39,939 nt of DNA, from contig CAJUAF010000023.1 of the NCBI GenBank assembly GCA_910584365.1, forward strand, positions 1 through 39,939, written 5' to 3'. How positions within the stretch are numbered: position 1 is the stretch's first letter; each line of letters starts with the position of its first letter. A model generated the notes under the pieces. That model had not been told where the DNA came from. It made no database searches and worked only from the letters and a program-made list of their open reading frames with translations. Positions 17,880-24,751 of the stretch are shown piece by piece. Source of the stretch: an uncultured Muribaculaceae bacterium. GTDB taxonomy: Bacteria; Bacteroidota; Bacteroidia; Bacteroidales; Muribaculaceae. The translations under genes were made by a program, and so were the position numbers.

Positions 17880-18351
17880 CGCGGGTAAAATTTAGATTTC
17901 CTATAATTTCTTTATCTACAATATAGAGAGTTCCGTTCGAAAGCCGGGATGAAATAAACCGACTTGTATCAACGAGTGTCTCCACATAATCTGACAACGA
18001 TTCACTTTCCTGCCATGTGGCGCAGTCTTTGACTCCTCCGTTGCCGAAGATAAGAATCTTGTCTGAAAGCCGAATACAGTAAAGACGCAGATTGCTTGTT
18101 TCAATAGGTATCGCACTGACCCCATCACCAAACTTTCCTTCATAGCGGAAATATCTCTCTAATGCTCCGCTCTCGCCAATTTTGTCCAGCCATGCGATTA
18201 TGGTGTCAATGTCTTCATCATACTCACAGCCTTCGGGAAATTTCTCAAAGAACCTTTCAAGTTCAGAGAGTTCTTCCTCATCAAGATGAACGCTGTAAAA
18301 ATTCACAGCGTCATGCTCTTCAATCAGTTCTATGGAATATTTCTGCGTCAT
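17866..18351 (-). CDS. Putative toxin partner of the XRE regulator
   Basis: A 161-residue acidic protein that I do not recognise with certainty. The middle part (SNLRLYCIRLSDKILIFGNGGVK) resembles the central beta strands of RelE/HigB-like RNases, but the protein is longer, with an acidic N-terminal part (DEEELSELERFFEKFPEGCE). The start MTQKYSIELI (18351) is preferred over an upstream ATG at 18405 because the promoter -7 box and palindrome lie at 18365-18384, so the longer form would begin upstream of the transcript start. It is co-transcribed with the downstream regulator. It may instead be a non-toxic accessory protein. Confidence 0.6.
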   Translation of the reverse strand: MTQKYSIELIEEHDAVNFYSVHLDEEELSELERFFEKFPEGCEYDEDIDTIIAWLDKIGESGALERYFRYEGKFGDGVSAIPIETSNLRLYCIRLSDKILIFGNGGVKDCATWQESESLSDYVETLVDTSRFISSRLSNGTLYIVDKEIIGNLNFTRDEKK

Positions 18352-18364
18352 ACTTAACTTAAAG

Positions 18365-18406
18365 ATTAACTTTGCAAAGTTAATAACTCTTTCCCAATAC
18401 AACAAA
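18365..18406 (-). promoter_or_regulatory. Promoter and palindromic operator of the toxin-antitoxin-like operon
   Basis: On the minus strand TTTG (18406-18403) is followed after 20 bp by TAACTTTG (18382-18375), an exact Bacteroidetes promoter. The -7 box lies inside a perfect 20-bp palindrome, ATTAACTTTGCAAAGTTAAT (18365-18384). Further half-sites lie at 18351-18360 (TACTTAACTT) and 18420-18429 (AAGTTAAGTA). Binding of the helix-turn-helix protein here would block transcription, giving autoregulation. Confidence 0.75.
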
Positions 18407-18451
18407 TAGATTCACCTTAAAGTTAAGTAGAGGAATGTTTTTTCTTTAGAG

Positions 18452-18697
18452 AAGCGGTGAGAGACGGGGCGGTCTGCCGTGTCTGCGGCGATATGCCGTC
18501 AACAAGTGACGGTGGACAAGTCCCCTGACACCTGTTTACCGCATCACGCCTATGGGCAATGCTGAACACCGACAACGGCCATCGCCTTATGGAATGGCAT
18601 CGGGGACGTTTCACCATAAGACTGAATGGCTGTCGTCCGTGTTCCGGGACGCATTGCCGGATAAGGACTTTTACGACCGCCCCCTCACTCACCGCTT
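18452..18697. repeat. Structured non-coding segment bounded by 23-bp inverted repeats
   Basis: The ends 18452-18474 and 18675-18697 are inverted repeats matching at 21 of 23 positions, enclosing 200 bp. Inside lies a smaller hairpin CCGTCA-acaag-TGACGG (18496-18512). Short reading frames cross it on both strands, but none looks like a protein. A strong terminator for a + strand transcript follows 25 bp downstream, so the segment may be a small RNA gene; a miniature element or an invertible segment is possible. No internal TAnnTTTG promoter box was found. Confidence 0.5.
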
Positions 18698-18721
18698 AAA
18701 CAGCATCCACCGAAAAGAACA

Positions 18722-18775
18722 GTGTCGCAATGACGGGACTTTCAGATCCTCGTCATTGCGGCACACTTCTTTTTT
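18722..18775 (+). terminator. Strong rho-independent terminator in the non-coding region
   Basis: CGCAATGACG (18726-18735) pairs with CGTCATTGCG (18751-18760). The stem extends outward by four more pairs including one G-U. On the + strand it is followed by CTTCTTTTTTAT. No protein gene on the + strand ends here, which implies an untranslated + strand transcript from upstream. Confidence 0.65.
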
Positions 18776-19159
18776 ATCGGGGTTGCACCGATTTTCTTTT
18801 TTCAGTGTTTCAATCCATCGCCGCCACCGTTGGGTCGGCGACGATTTATGTTTTCACGGACTTTCATCCGGGGGAGCCTTCTCAACAAGGCGTACCATCA
18901 ACAAGTGGGTCAGTACGAGTTGCTTGCCATAACCTAACGTGTGGCGGAGGGATATTCTTTTGGCTTTGGCATAAAAAATCTCCAGACACAAAATGGTATT
19001 TGCCTGCGCAAGCTCCGGCGAATACTTCATTTTGCACTCGTATTTTTTATGTCAAGGCCCGAACATCCCTCTTTTGCCGCCCCACGCCTTTCAGGTGTCA
19101 AGCAACTCATACAACCACACTGTCTTTGGACGCATGGTTAAAAAAAAGCTCCCACCGAT
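18776..19159. other. Gene-poor leader of the accessory operon
   Basis: About 380 bp before the first + strand accessory gene. A frame from a GTG at 18941 to 19141 could encode 66 residues, but its composition and lack of any recognised motif make it doubtful. An A-rich tract (ggttaaaaaaaagc, about 19136-19149) sits just before the start codon at 19160. The region probably holds the promoter and 5' leader of the PcfK/PcfJ operon, although no exact promoter box was found. Confidence 0.4.
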
Positions 19160-19384
19160 ATGAAAGCCACAGGAAAACATAAAGATATTAGGTCAAGGCA
19201 AGCTCGCCAATCCTCCTATCAATACCGCATAATCACAAGGGCGGTCAAGGCGGTGGCAATCATCATCGGAGCGGTTATCGGGATAGCGTTGTGGGCGATA
19301 GCAAGACCCATATTGAGGGGAATAGGCTGGCTCATTTCAATCCTTACCGCAATCGGAGTAATCTATTGGATTTTAACACTCTAA
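19160..19384 (+). CDS. Small membrane protein of the accessory operon
   Basis: A 74-residue protein with a strongly basic N-terminus (HKDIRSRQARQSSYQYR) followed by two hydrophobic segments (AVAIIIGAVIGIALWAIA and IGWLISILTAIGVIYWILTL). It should sit in the inner membrane with the basic end inside. It is the first gene of a rightward operon, 15 bp before the PcfK-like gene. I know no function for it. Confidence 0.65.
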   Translation: MKATGKHKDIRSRQARQSSYQYRIITRAVKAVAIIIGAVIGIALWAIARPILRGIGWLISILTAIGVIYWILTL

Positions 19385-19399
19385 AAAATATTTACGACT

Positions 19400-19840
19400 A
19401 TGGCAACCACAAGAGAAAACAGAGGCACACGAGCCTTCAACGACACAATCAAGGCTTATCTTGAAAAGAGAGCCGACAATGACGCACTGTTCGCTATCCG
19501 CTTTGCGAACCCCTCTAAATCGGTAGAGGACTGCGTTACATACATCATCAATCAAGTGCAGAAAAGCGGTTGCAACGGCTTTGCCGATGATGAAATCTTC
19601 GGAATGGCAGTACACTATTGGGAGGAAAGCGAGATTGAGGTCGGCAACCCAATCAACTGCAAGGTGGTGGTAAACCATACGGTAGAACTCACCGAGGAAG
19701 AAAAGGAACAGGCACGACAGGATGCCATCAACAGACTCCGTGATGAGGAAATGGCTAAAATGCGCAGACCCAAGACCACTGAAAAGAAAACCACAGAGAA
19801 CAATCCCCAAATCGCACAACCCAGTCTTTTTGACCTCTAA
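19400..19840 (+). CDS. PcfK-like protein
   Basis: A 146-residue protein resembling PcfK-like proteins of Bacteroidales conjugative elements: RAFNDTIKAYLEKRADND at the N-terminus, VEDCVTYIINQVQKSGCNGF, and EIFGMAVHYWEE in the middle, then a charged C-terminal tail ending in QPSLFDL. The QPSLFDL end resembles a beta-clamp-binding peptide (QxxLF), which would suggest contact with the replication machinery. The name comes from the enterococcal pCF10 conjugation locus; its molecular role is not known. It lies 12 bp before the PcfJ-like gene. Confidence 0.8.
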   Translation: MATTRENRGTRAFNDTIKAYLEKRADNDALFAIRFANPSKSVEDCVTYIINQVQKSGCNGFADDEIFGMAVHYWEESEIEVGNPINCKVVVNHTVELTEEEKEQARQDAINRLRDEEMAKMRRPKTTEKKTTENNPQIAQPSLFDL

Positions 19841-19852
19841 AACATTACGGCT

Positions 19853-21163
19853 ATGAAACCCAGGACAGCATTACAAAAGCAAGTGGCAGCACTATCCGCC
19901 ACACTGCGCCCCATAACCGCGACACAAGAGAAATGGGCATACCGCCACTGCTTTGAGCATTTCGCCTATCGCACCAATAGCGGAACAATGACCTGCTCCG
20001 ACTGCGGACACGTTTGGAAGGGAGAGAAAGGCAACCTTTGCGACACTATTGCCGGTTGCAAATGCCCTCACTGCGGTACTGAACTGAAAGTGAAGGACAC
20101 CCGCAAACGCACCCATAAGGAAACCGCATATTTCAGCGTCATAACAGCTCACAAGGGTTTTCAAGTAATCCGTGTGTCGCAGATAACGAGCGAAAGCCGT
20201 AAGGGAGAGGTCAGACAACTCTATTGTCAGGAGGTCGTGCAAAGGTGGATTTCTCCGGAAGGCAAAGTTACCGACATGGCTCTGCTCCGTGGATTTACCT
20301 TCCATTACTGCGACTGCTGGTCTTATTGGAGCGACATGGAGATACGCCCGCACAACCCTCTGTATGATGATGTTGTCGCATGGAGCGATGTCTATCCGAG
20401 AATGTCGGTTATTACCCAACTCAAACGCAACGGCTTCAAGGGTGATTTCTATGGAATATCCCCCGTCAGACTTTTCAAGGCTCTGCTTGCAGACCCAAGA
20501 ATGGAGACGCTGATGAAAGCTGGAGAGATTGAGGAAATGAAATACTTTCTCGCCAATCCCGACAATGCGAATGAATTTTGGGCATCGTACCTTATCGCCA
20601 AACGCCACCGCTATCATATCAACAACATAGGAATGTGGTGCGACTATCTGCGGATGCTGAAGAACATCGGCAAAGACCTCCGCAATCCCAAGAACATCTG
20701 CCCCGAAGATTTCATAGAGGCGCACGACAGATTGAGCCGAATGATAGAGGACAGACGCAGACGGGAGCGTGAGGAAGCCGAGCGCAGAAGAGCCGAGGAA
20801 AAACTGCTCCGAGAAAAAGAGAACGAGGAACAGTTCAAGGCTCTAAAATCCAAGTTCTTCGGTCTGGTAATCTCCGACAATGAAATATCGGTGAAGGTGC
20901 TTGAGAGCATAGAGGAATACTGCCAGGAGGGTAACACACAACACATCTGCGTATTCTCATCTTCCTATTACCTTAAAAAGAACACGCTGGTATTGTCGGC
21001 AAGGATTGGCGATACCATAATAGAGACAGTAGAGGTTGACTTGCAGACCCTCAAAGTTGTGCAGTGCCACGGCAAATATAACAAGGACACAGAGTACCAC
21101 GACCGCATCATCGACCTTGTGAACTCCAACGCCCGACTAATCAAGGAGAGAATGACCGCCTAA
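19853..21163 (+). CDS. PcfJ-like protein with zinc-ribbon
   Basis: A 436-residue PcfJ-like protein. A zinc-ribbon-like part is visible near the N-terminus: Cys48-SD-Cys51 and Cys71-PH-Cys74 with further cysteines at 63 and 69. The central part (ISPVRLFKALLADPRMETLM, HINNIGMWCDYLRML) is the typical PcfJ core, followed by a charged coiled segment rich in Arg and Glu (about residues 295-330). In pCF10 PcfJ is part of the conjugation locus; nucleic-acid binding is inferred from the zinc ribbon. The gene pairs with the PcfK-like gene as in related elements. Confidence 0.8.
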   Translation: MKPRTALQKQVAALSATLRPITATQEKWAYRHCFEHFAYRTNSGTMTCSDCGHVWKGEKGNLCDTIAGCKCPHCGTELKVKDTRKRTHKETAYFSVITAHKGFQVIRVSQITSESRKGEVRQLYCQEVVQRWISPEGKVTDMALLRGFTFHYCDCWSYWSDMEIRPHNPLYDDVVAWSDVYPRMSVITQLKRNGFKGDFYGISPVRLFKALLADPRMETLMKAGEIEEMKYFLANPDNANEFWASYLIAKRHRYHINNIGMWCDYLRMLKNIGKDLRNPKNICPEDFIEAHDRLSRMIEDRRRREREEAERRRAEEKLLREKENEEQFKALKSKFFGLVISDNEISVKVLESIEEYCQEGNTQHICVFSSSYYLKKNTLVLSARIGDTIIETVEVDLQTLKVVQCHGKYNKDTEYHDRIIDLVNSNARLIKERMTA

Positions 21164-21215
21164 AGTTTAATCCGACCTGCGTCAGCAATGGCGCAGGTCA
21201 TAAAACCCACCGAAT

Positions 21216-21473
21216 ATGAACGTAATAATTGAAAGTCTGATATTTGATTTTGACAACAAGGTGCGTGAAACAGTCCTTGAACTGATAAACCGCATAGTGC
21301 TTACAAAAGACGAAAAGGAATTGCGGGAAACTATCTCGGCATATGCTCTTCGTAGCGACCTTGACAGATACTTCGTCTATGGCTTTGGCAAACACCACTT
21401 TTGGGTAAAACAACGCAGGGTCAGCGACCCTGAACAGACTTTTGAACAACGTATGATATTTGTAAAATTCTAA
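21216..21473 (+). CDS. Conserved hypothetical protein of the element
   Basis: An 85-residue protein that I cannot assign. It is helical and charged in its first half (NKVRETVLELINRIVLTKDE) and ends in an aromatic, basic strand region (DRYFVYGFGKHHFWVKQRR). Its position between the PcfJ-like and DUF3873 genes, on the same strand and with short gaps, makes it a member of the accessory operon. Confidence 0.6.
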   Translation: MNVIIESLIFDFDNKVRETVLELINRIVLTKDEKELRETISAYALRSDLDRYFVYGFGKHHFWVKQRRVSDPEQTFEQRMIFVKF

Positions 21474-21484
21474 AACTTGAAGAT

Positions 21485-21703
21485 ATGGCAACGAAACTTA
21501 CCGCCCACGGAGTAAGCACAACCACCACTCCCGGCACTGAACAATACGAGGTGTTTTACACCGGCTACCGCACACGGCGAAAGAAACACTACCAATACGA
21601 TTACCGCCACACTGACGGGGAATTGTACTCCTGCGTGGCTGATACTCTTAAAGAGTGTAGACAACGCCGCGATGAATGGCTCAACAAGAAAATCAACAAC
21701 TGA
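21485..21703 (+). CDS. DUF3873 family protein
   Basis: A 72-residue protein with the look of DUF3873 proteins found in Bacteroidales conjugative elements: a Thr-rich start (STTTTPGTEQYEVFYTG), basic aromatic core (RRKKHYQYDYRHTDGELYSC) and a short C-terminal helix (LKECRQRRDEWLNKK). Function unknown. It is the last gene of the rightward operon, 11 bp after the preceding gene, and is followed by a hairpin terminator. Confidence 0.75.
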   Translation: MATKLTAHGVSTTTTPGTEQYEVFYTGYRTRRKKHYQYDYRHTDGELYSCVADTLKECRQRRDEWLNKKINN

Positions 21704-21732
21704 GATAAAATTTGCCAAGTCGTAATATAGCA

Positions 21733-21765
21733 AGTGGAGCGGCCTCGTGATGAAGTCGCTCCACT
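21733..21765 (+). terminator. Terminator hairpin after the accessory operon
   Basis: AGTGGAGCG (21733-21741) pairs perfectly with CGCTCCACT (21757-21765). On the + strand it follows the DUF3873 stop and leads into GATTTTCG, so it can end the rightward transcript. The U-tract is weak. Confidence 0.6.
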
Positions 21766-21775
21766 GATTTTCGCT

Positions 21776-21800
21776 AAAAATTTCGGCCGCCACAGGCGGC
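21776..21800 (-). terminator. Terminator of the tra operon
   Basis: On the minus strand GCCGCC-tgt-GGCGGC (21800-21786) is followed by CGAAATTTTT, a compact GC-rich hairpin with a U-tract. It lies 37 bp after the lysozyme stop and should end the long leftward tra transcript. Confidence 0.7.
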
Positions 21801-21836
21801 ATTGATGTATAATAATTGCTATCGCAAATCAGATTA

Positions 21837-22325
21837 TTACTGGAACAATACCATAAATTCCATTATCCTCCGCTGGTGTAACTGCTTGTGGAATTTTCCT
21901 TTATAACGGCAGTGTGCAGTGTAGGCTTTGAAGATGTCGCGATTGCCGGCTTTGAGTTTCTTCAGGACGGTGCTTTTGTTGACGACACCGGGACCGCAGT
22001 TGTAGGCAAGGCAGCCTAACAGAATAGAATCCTTGCCGTACTGCGAATACAGGGCACAGAACTTGCGGAGGTCTTTTCGCAACAGGGCATCTGCCTGTCT
22101 TTCGGTAAGCTGCACGCCACGGCGGTAAGGTTCTCCCGGCTGGACTTGGTGACCGTAGCCGACATAGGGCCAGTGTTTCGGTTTGTGGAGCGTCTCAAAC
22201 TTTTTTATTATCAGCACGGCACGTTCAAACGGCGGCAGCTCCATAATAGATCTCTTTGCGTTGGCGGCGGGCGTTGCCGCCACAAGGGACAGCAACGCCA
22301 CGAAGAAGAACAACAGTTTTCTCAT
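21837..22325 (-). CDS. Lysozyme-like peptidoglycan hydrolase of the transfer system
   Basis: A 162-residue exported protein (signal MRKLLFFFVALLSLVAATPAA). The mature part resembles phage-type lysozymes: an early glutamate in IIKKFETLHKP, WPYVGYGHQVQPGE, and the helical CLAYNCGPGVVNKS segment. Such enzymes cut the cell-wall glycan so the secretion channel can cross the periplasm. Its start overlaps the stop of traQ as ATGA. It is the last gene of the leftward tra operon. Confidence 0.8.
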   Translation of the reverse strand: MRKLLFFFVALLSLVAATPAANAKRSIMELPPFERAVLIIKKFETLHKPKHWPYVGYGHQVQPGEPYRRGVQLTERQADALLRKDLRKFCALYSQYGKDSILLGCLAYNCGPGVVNKSTVLKKLKAGNRDIFKAYTAHCRYKGKFHKQLHQRRIMEFMVLFQ

Positions 22326-22825
22326 CGCACAATCGGGGTTACGGGACCGACAACCGGGCCGATGATTGTACCGCCGTTATCATCTCCTTTATCCTTGCCG
22401 TTGAACTCGAAGGTCTGCTCCCACGGTGTAGAGCCGAAATTGTCTTCAACCACCACGAGGAATTTATGGGCATCAGTACTCTTGGCGGTGTAGTTGAGCC
22501 GGAATGTCTTGCTTTCAAGAAGCACACGGTCGTTGTTGACAAGCACCGGGCCATCGACGAGCTTGAGAGTGCCTTCGCCGTCATACTGGAAATAGCGGAT
22601 TGTATAGAGGGTGTTGGTGTAGTTGCCCTCCGGCTTGATTTCAAAGCGCAGCTCCACTGTCTGCCCTTGCGTGATTTTGTCAGCGTAGGGCATCACTTCC
22701 ACCGTGAACGGATAGGACTGCTGCACATCGAGGTCATCGGAACAGGATGTGAGGCTGCACACGGCAGCGATTACGAGGGAGAGGAAGGCGATTAAGCCGA
22801 ATGATTTTTTATTGGATTTTTTCAT
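22322..22825 (-). CDS. traQ: Conjugal transfer lipoprotein TraQ (DUF3872)
   Basis: A 167-residue protein with a basic start, hydrophobic stretch and lipobox LTSC (Cys near residue 28), so it is a lipoprotein. The mature part is an all-beta domain (FTVEVMPYADKITQGQTVEL, TIRYFQYDGEGTLKL) matching the DUF3872 family known as TraQ in CTnDOT-type operons. A Gly-rich tail follows (KGDDNGGTIIGPVVGPV). Exact role in transfer is not known. It is followed with ATGA overlap by the lysozyme gene. Confidence 0.85.
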   Translation of the reverse strand: MKKSNKKSFGLIAFLSLVIAAVCSLTSCSDDLDVQQSYPFTVEVMPYADKITQGQTVELRFEIKPEGNYTNTLYTIRYFQYDGEGTLKLVDGPVLVNNDRVLLESKTFRLNYTAKSTDAHKFLVVVEDNFGSTPWEQTFEFNGKDKGDDNGGTIIGPVVGPVTPIVR

Positions 22826-22840
22826 ATTGGTGTCTGTTTT

Positions 22841-23707
22841 TTATAGTTTGAGTTTTGATGTTTTCTTGGGAGTGAGCGATTGCAGGTAATCGTTCAGATC
22901 CTTGTGGTCGGGATAGAGCGCGGATTTGTCGCTCACCCTGTCGCCGAACTCGCGGCGCAGTCTGGCGACTGCGGCACGCCCGGCGGTGTCGTTGTCGAGA
23001 TAGCACAGTATCAGCGGGTATTCAGCCAGTACCGGGATTGCCTTGCCGACATTAGCCACGGAGTTAAGCACAACACTGTCGTTGCCGTCGTTGTAGCCGA
23101 GGCGTTCAGCCGAAAGAAAGTCTATGAAGCCCTCGTACACGTTACATCGCGGATTACCTTCGGATATGTGTGTTATGTTTTTTGGCGGATAGCTTCCCTT
23201 AAAAAATGGATTTCTAAGCTCAAATCCATGTGCGTTGTTCTCAAAACCGATGGCGTAATACCTTTTGCCGTGAAGCTCATAGTCAACCTGCACGCAGTAG
23301 CGTTGTGCAATCTCTTTCGGTATGCCACGCTGTTCTAAGTAGCGGAGCAACGCGGGCGACTCCAGCCGGGATATTTCAAGGTTCTCGAATGTCGGTTCCT
23401 CGACAAACGGCACGGGCTTGTATGGCTCTGCCACGGGCATATCCATCTTTTCGGCGATGTATCGTGCCTGCTCAACGAAATCCGTCTTGTCCGACAATAC
23501 CCCTGCGAGAGTGAAGATGTCGCCGCCTTCGCCTGTGCCAAAATCGAACCATACGTTTTTATGCGGGTTGACATGAAACGACGGTTTTCTCTCATTGCGG
23601 TACGGGGCATAGAACCACAGACCTTTGCTGTCGCGTCCGGTCGGATCGAAGCCGAGGCGGTGCAGGAAATCCACAAGGGATATTTCTTTGATTGCGTCTA
23701 TATCCAT
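22841..23707 (-). CDS. traP: TraP: primase-like protein with TOPRIM domain
   Basis: A 288-residue DNA primase-like protein of the tra operon. The N-terminal part (about 1-95) has the CHC2 zinc-finger fold pattern (FLHRLGFDPTGRDSKGLWFY, NERKPSFHVN, GTGEGGDIFTLAGVL), but the usual Cys/His zinc ligands are absent. The C-terminal TOPRIM part has the catalytic Glu192 in VYEGFIDFLS and the acidic pair Asp238/Asp240 in CYLDNDTAG. It may prime the transferred strand in the recipient; that is inference. A shorter relative of its N-terminal domain lies just upstream. Confidence 0.85.
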   Translation of the reverse strand: MDIDAIKEISLVDFLHRLGFDPTGRDSKGLWFYAPYRNERKPSFHVNPHKNVWFDFGTGEGGDIFTLAGVLSDKTDFVEQARYIAEKMDMPVAEPYKPVPFVEEPTFENLEISRLESPALLRYLEQRGIPKEIAQRYCVQVDYELHGKRYYAIGFENNAHGFELRNPFFKGSYPPKNITHISEGNPRCNVYEGFIDFLSAERLGYNDGNDSVVLNSVANVGKAIPVLAEYPLILCYLDNDTAGRAAVARLRREFGDRVSDKSALYPDHKDLNDYLQSLTPKKTSKLKL

Positions 23708-23710
23708 AGG

Positions 23711-24163
23711 CTAAAAGCGCATTTTGCGACCGGGGTTCGGCTTTCGGGTTTCCTCCTCCGGCTGCTCCTGCATGGCATCGGCTCTTTTGCCATCTTTGTT
23801 CTTTACAGGCATTGCCAGTATCATATCAGCATTGGCACTCTCGCCGTTACCCAGAACCTCGTAACATTTGAAGTCCATAATCTTTTTCATCTCCACGGCG
23901 ATGAAAAGATTTAGTTCCGAGCGGTTGCAACTGCCGGTTATCTCATAGGCGAGGTCGTATATTCCGCCGTAGCATTTCTCCGGCTCCTGCTTGTCGTACC
24001 AACCGTTCTTTTCGGTATCCACGACGATGGAGCCGTTGGAGGAATACGGGCTGTCGTATGTCAGACGGTTGCCGTCGCGCGCTGTCGGCTCATAGCCCAT
24101 AGCCCGCATAAAATCCGTAAGAGGAAGATTATGTATGTCAAGGTCGAATACTTTGATACCCAT
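23711..24163 (-). CDS. Stand-alone primase-N-terminus-like protein
   Basis: A 150-residue protein whose first 75 residues line up with the N-terminus of the neighbouring TraP: FDLDIHNLPLTDFMRAMGYE against the TraP segment ending FLHRLGFDPT, then a shared GGxIYxLA / GGDIFTLA block. Zinc-ligand cysteines are missing here too, and no TOPRIM domain follows. The C-terminal part is polar and disordered (EQPEEETRKPNPGRKMRF). It is 3 bp from both neighbours. It could bind DNA or TraP; there is no direct evidence. Confidence 0.65.
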   Translation of the reverse strand: MGIKVFDLDIHNLPLTDFMRAMGYEPTARDGNRLTYDSPYSSNGSIVVDTEKNGWYDKQEPEKCYGGIYDLAYEITGSCNRSELNLFIAVEMKKIMDFKCYEVLGNGESANADMILAMPVKNKDGKRADAMQEQPEEETRKPNPGRKMRF

Positions 24164-24166
24164 AGT

Positions 24167-24748
24167 TCACTCGATTATAAATTTTATGCCGACACCATAC
24201 TGCGTATGGAAATGTCCGGTGGAGTTGCCGAATACAAACCGCTCCTTAACATTTGCTGTCAGGGCGATTTTATCAGAGAGATAGAAATCCGCCGAGAGAG
24301 TGAGCGCACCGCCATAGATGAAGGCGTCGCCGTTATGGAGCGTGGAGCCGTCGGACAGTGTGTGTCTGCCCCAGTTCACCGTTTCGTAGCCACCGAGAGC
24401 CGACACGCCGCCATAGAGGTGGAATGTCTGCGAATAGTCGCTGACAAGGTGGAGATTATATCCCGCCTCCGCCGTGAACTGCGCCACGGGGATACGACCT
24501 TTTTCCGCGTAAGGCTTATAGGTCTGGAGATACTCGCCGCCGAAGCTCCATGTGTTTGCGCCACCCTTGAACACCGAGTAATACACGCCGAATGAATAGC
24601 CGCAGTCACGGGAATTGCCGGTATAGAAACCGTCTGCCATATCCGCCTTTATTTCCACCGCTGACATACCGGGGAGACATCGCTGGGCCATTGCCTGCCC
24701 CGTGAAAAGGGCAAGCATGGCAGCGATTATCATTATCGTTTTTCTCAT
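24167..24748 (-). CDS. traO: Conjugal transfer protein TraO
   Basis: A 193-residue exported protein (signal MRKTIMIIAAMLALFTGQAMA). The mature part has alternating strands typical of a small outer-membrane beta barrel (YSFGVYYSVFKGGANTWSFG, ALTLSADFYLSDKIALT, and a C-terminal FHTQYGVGIKFIIE). It matches TraO of CTnDOT-type operons in length and position between traN and traP. It probably forms part of the outer-membrane side of the transfer apparatus. Confidence 0.87.
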   Translation of the reverse strand: MRKTIMIIAAMLALFTGQAMAQRCLPGMSAVEIKADMADGFYTGNSRDCGYSFGVYYSVFKGGANTWSFGGEYLQTYKPYAEKGRIPVAQFTAEAGYNLHLVSDYSQTFHLYGGVSALGGYETVNWGRHTLSDGSTLHNGDAFIYGGALTLSADFYLSDKIALTANVKERFVFGNSTGHFHTQYGVGIKFIIE

Positions 24749-24751
24749 GGA

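Noticed and set aside
18552..18932. A 126-codon + strand frame in the non-coding region
   Set aside because: It crosses the strong terminator hairpin and has no recognisable motif; overlapping frames on both strands look equally poor.
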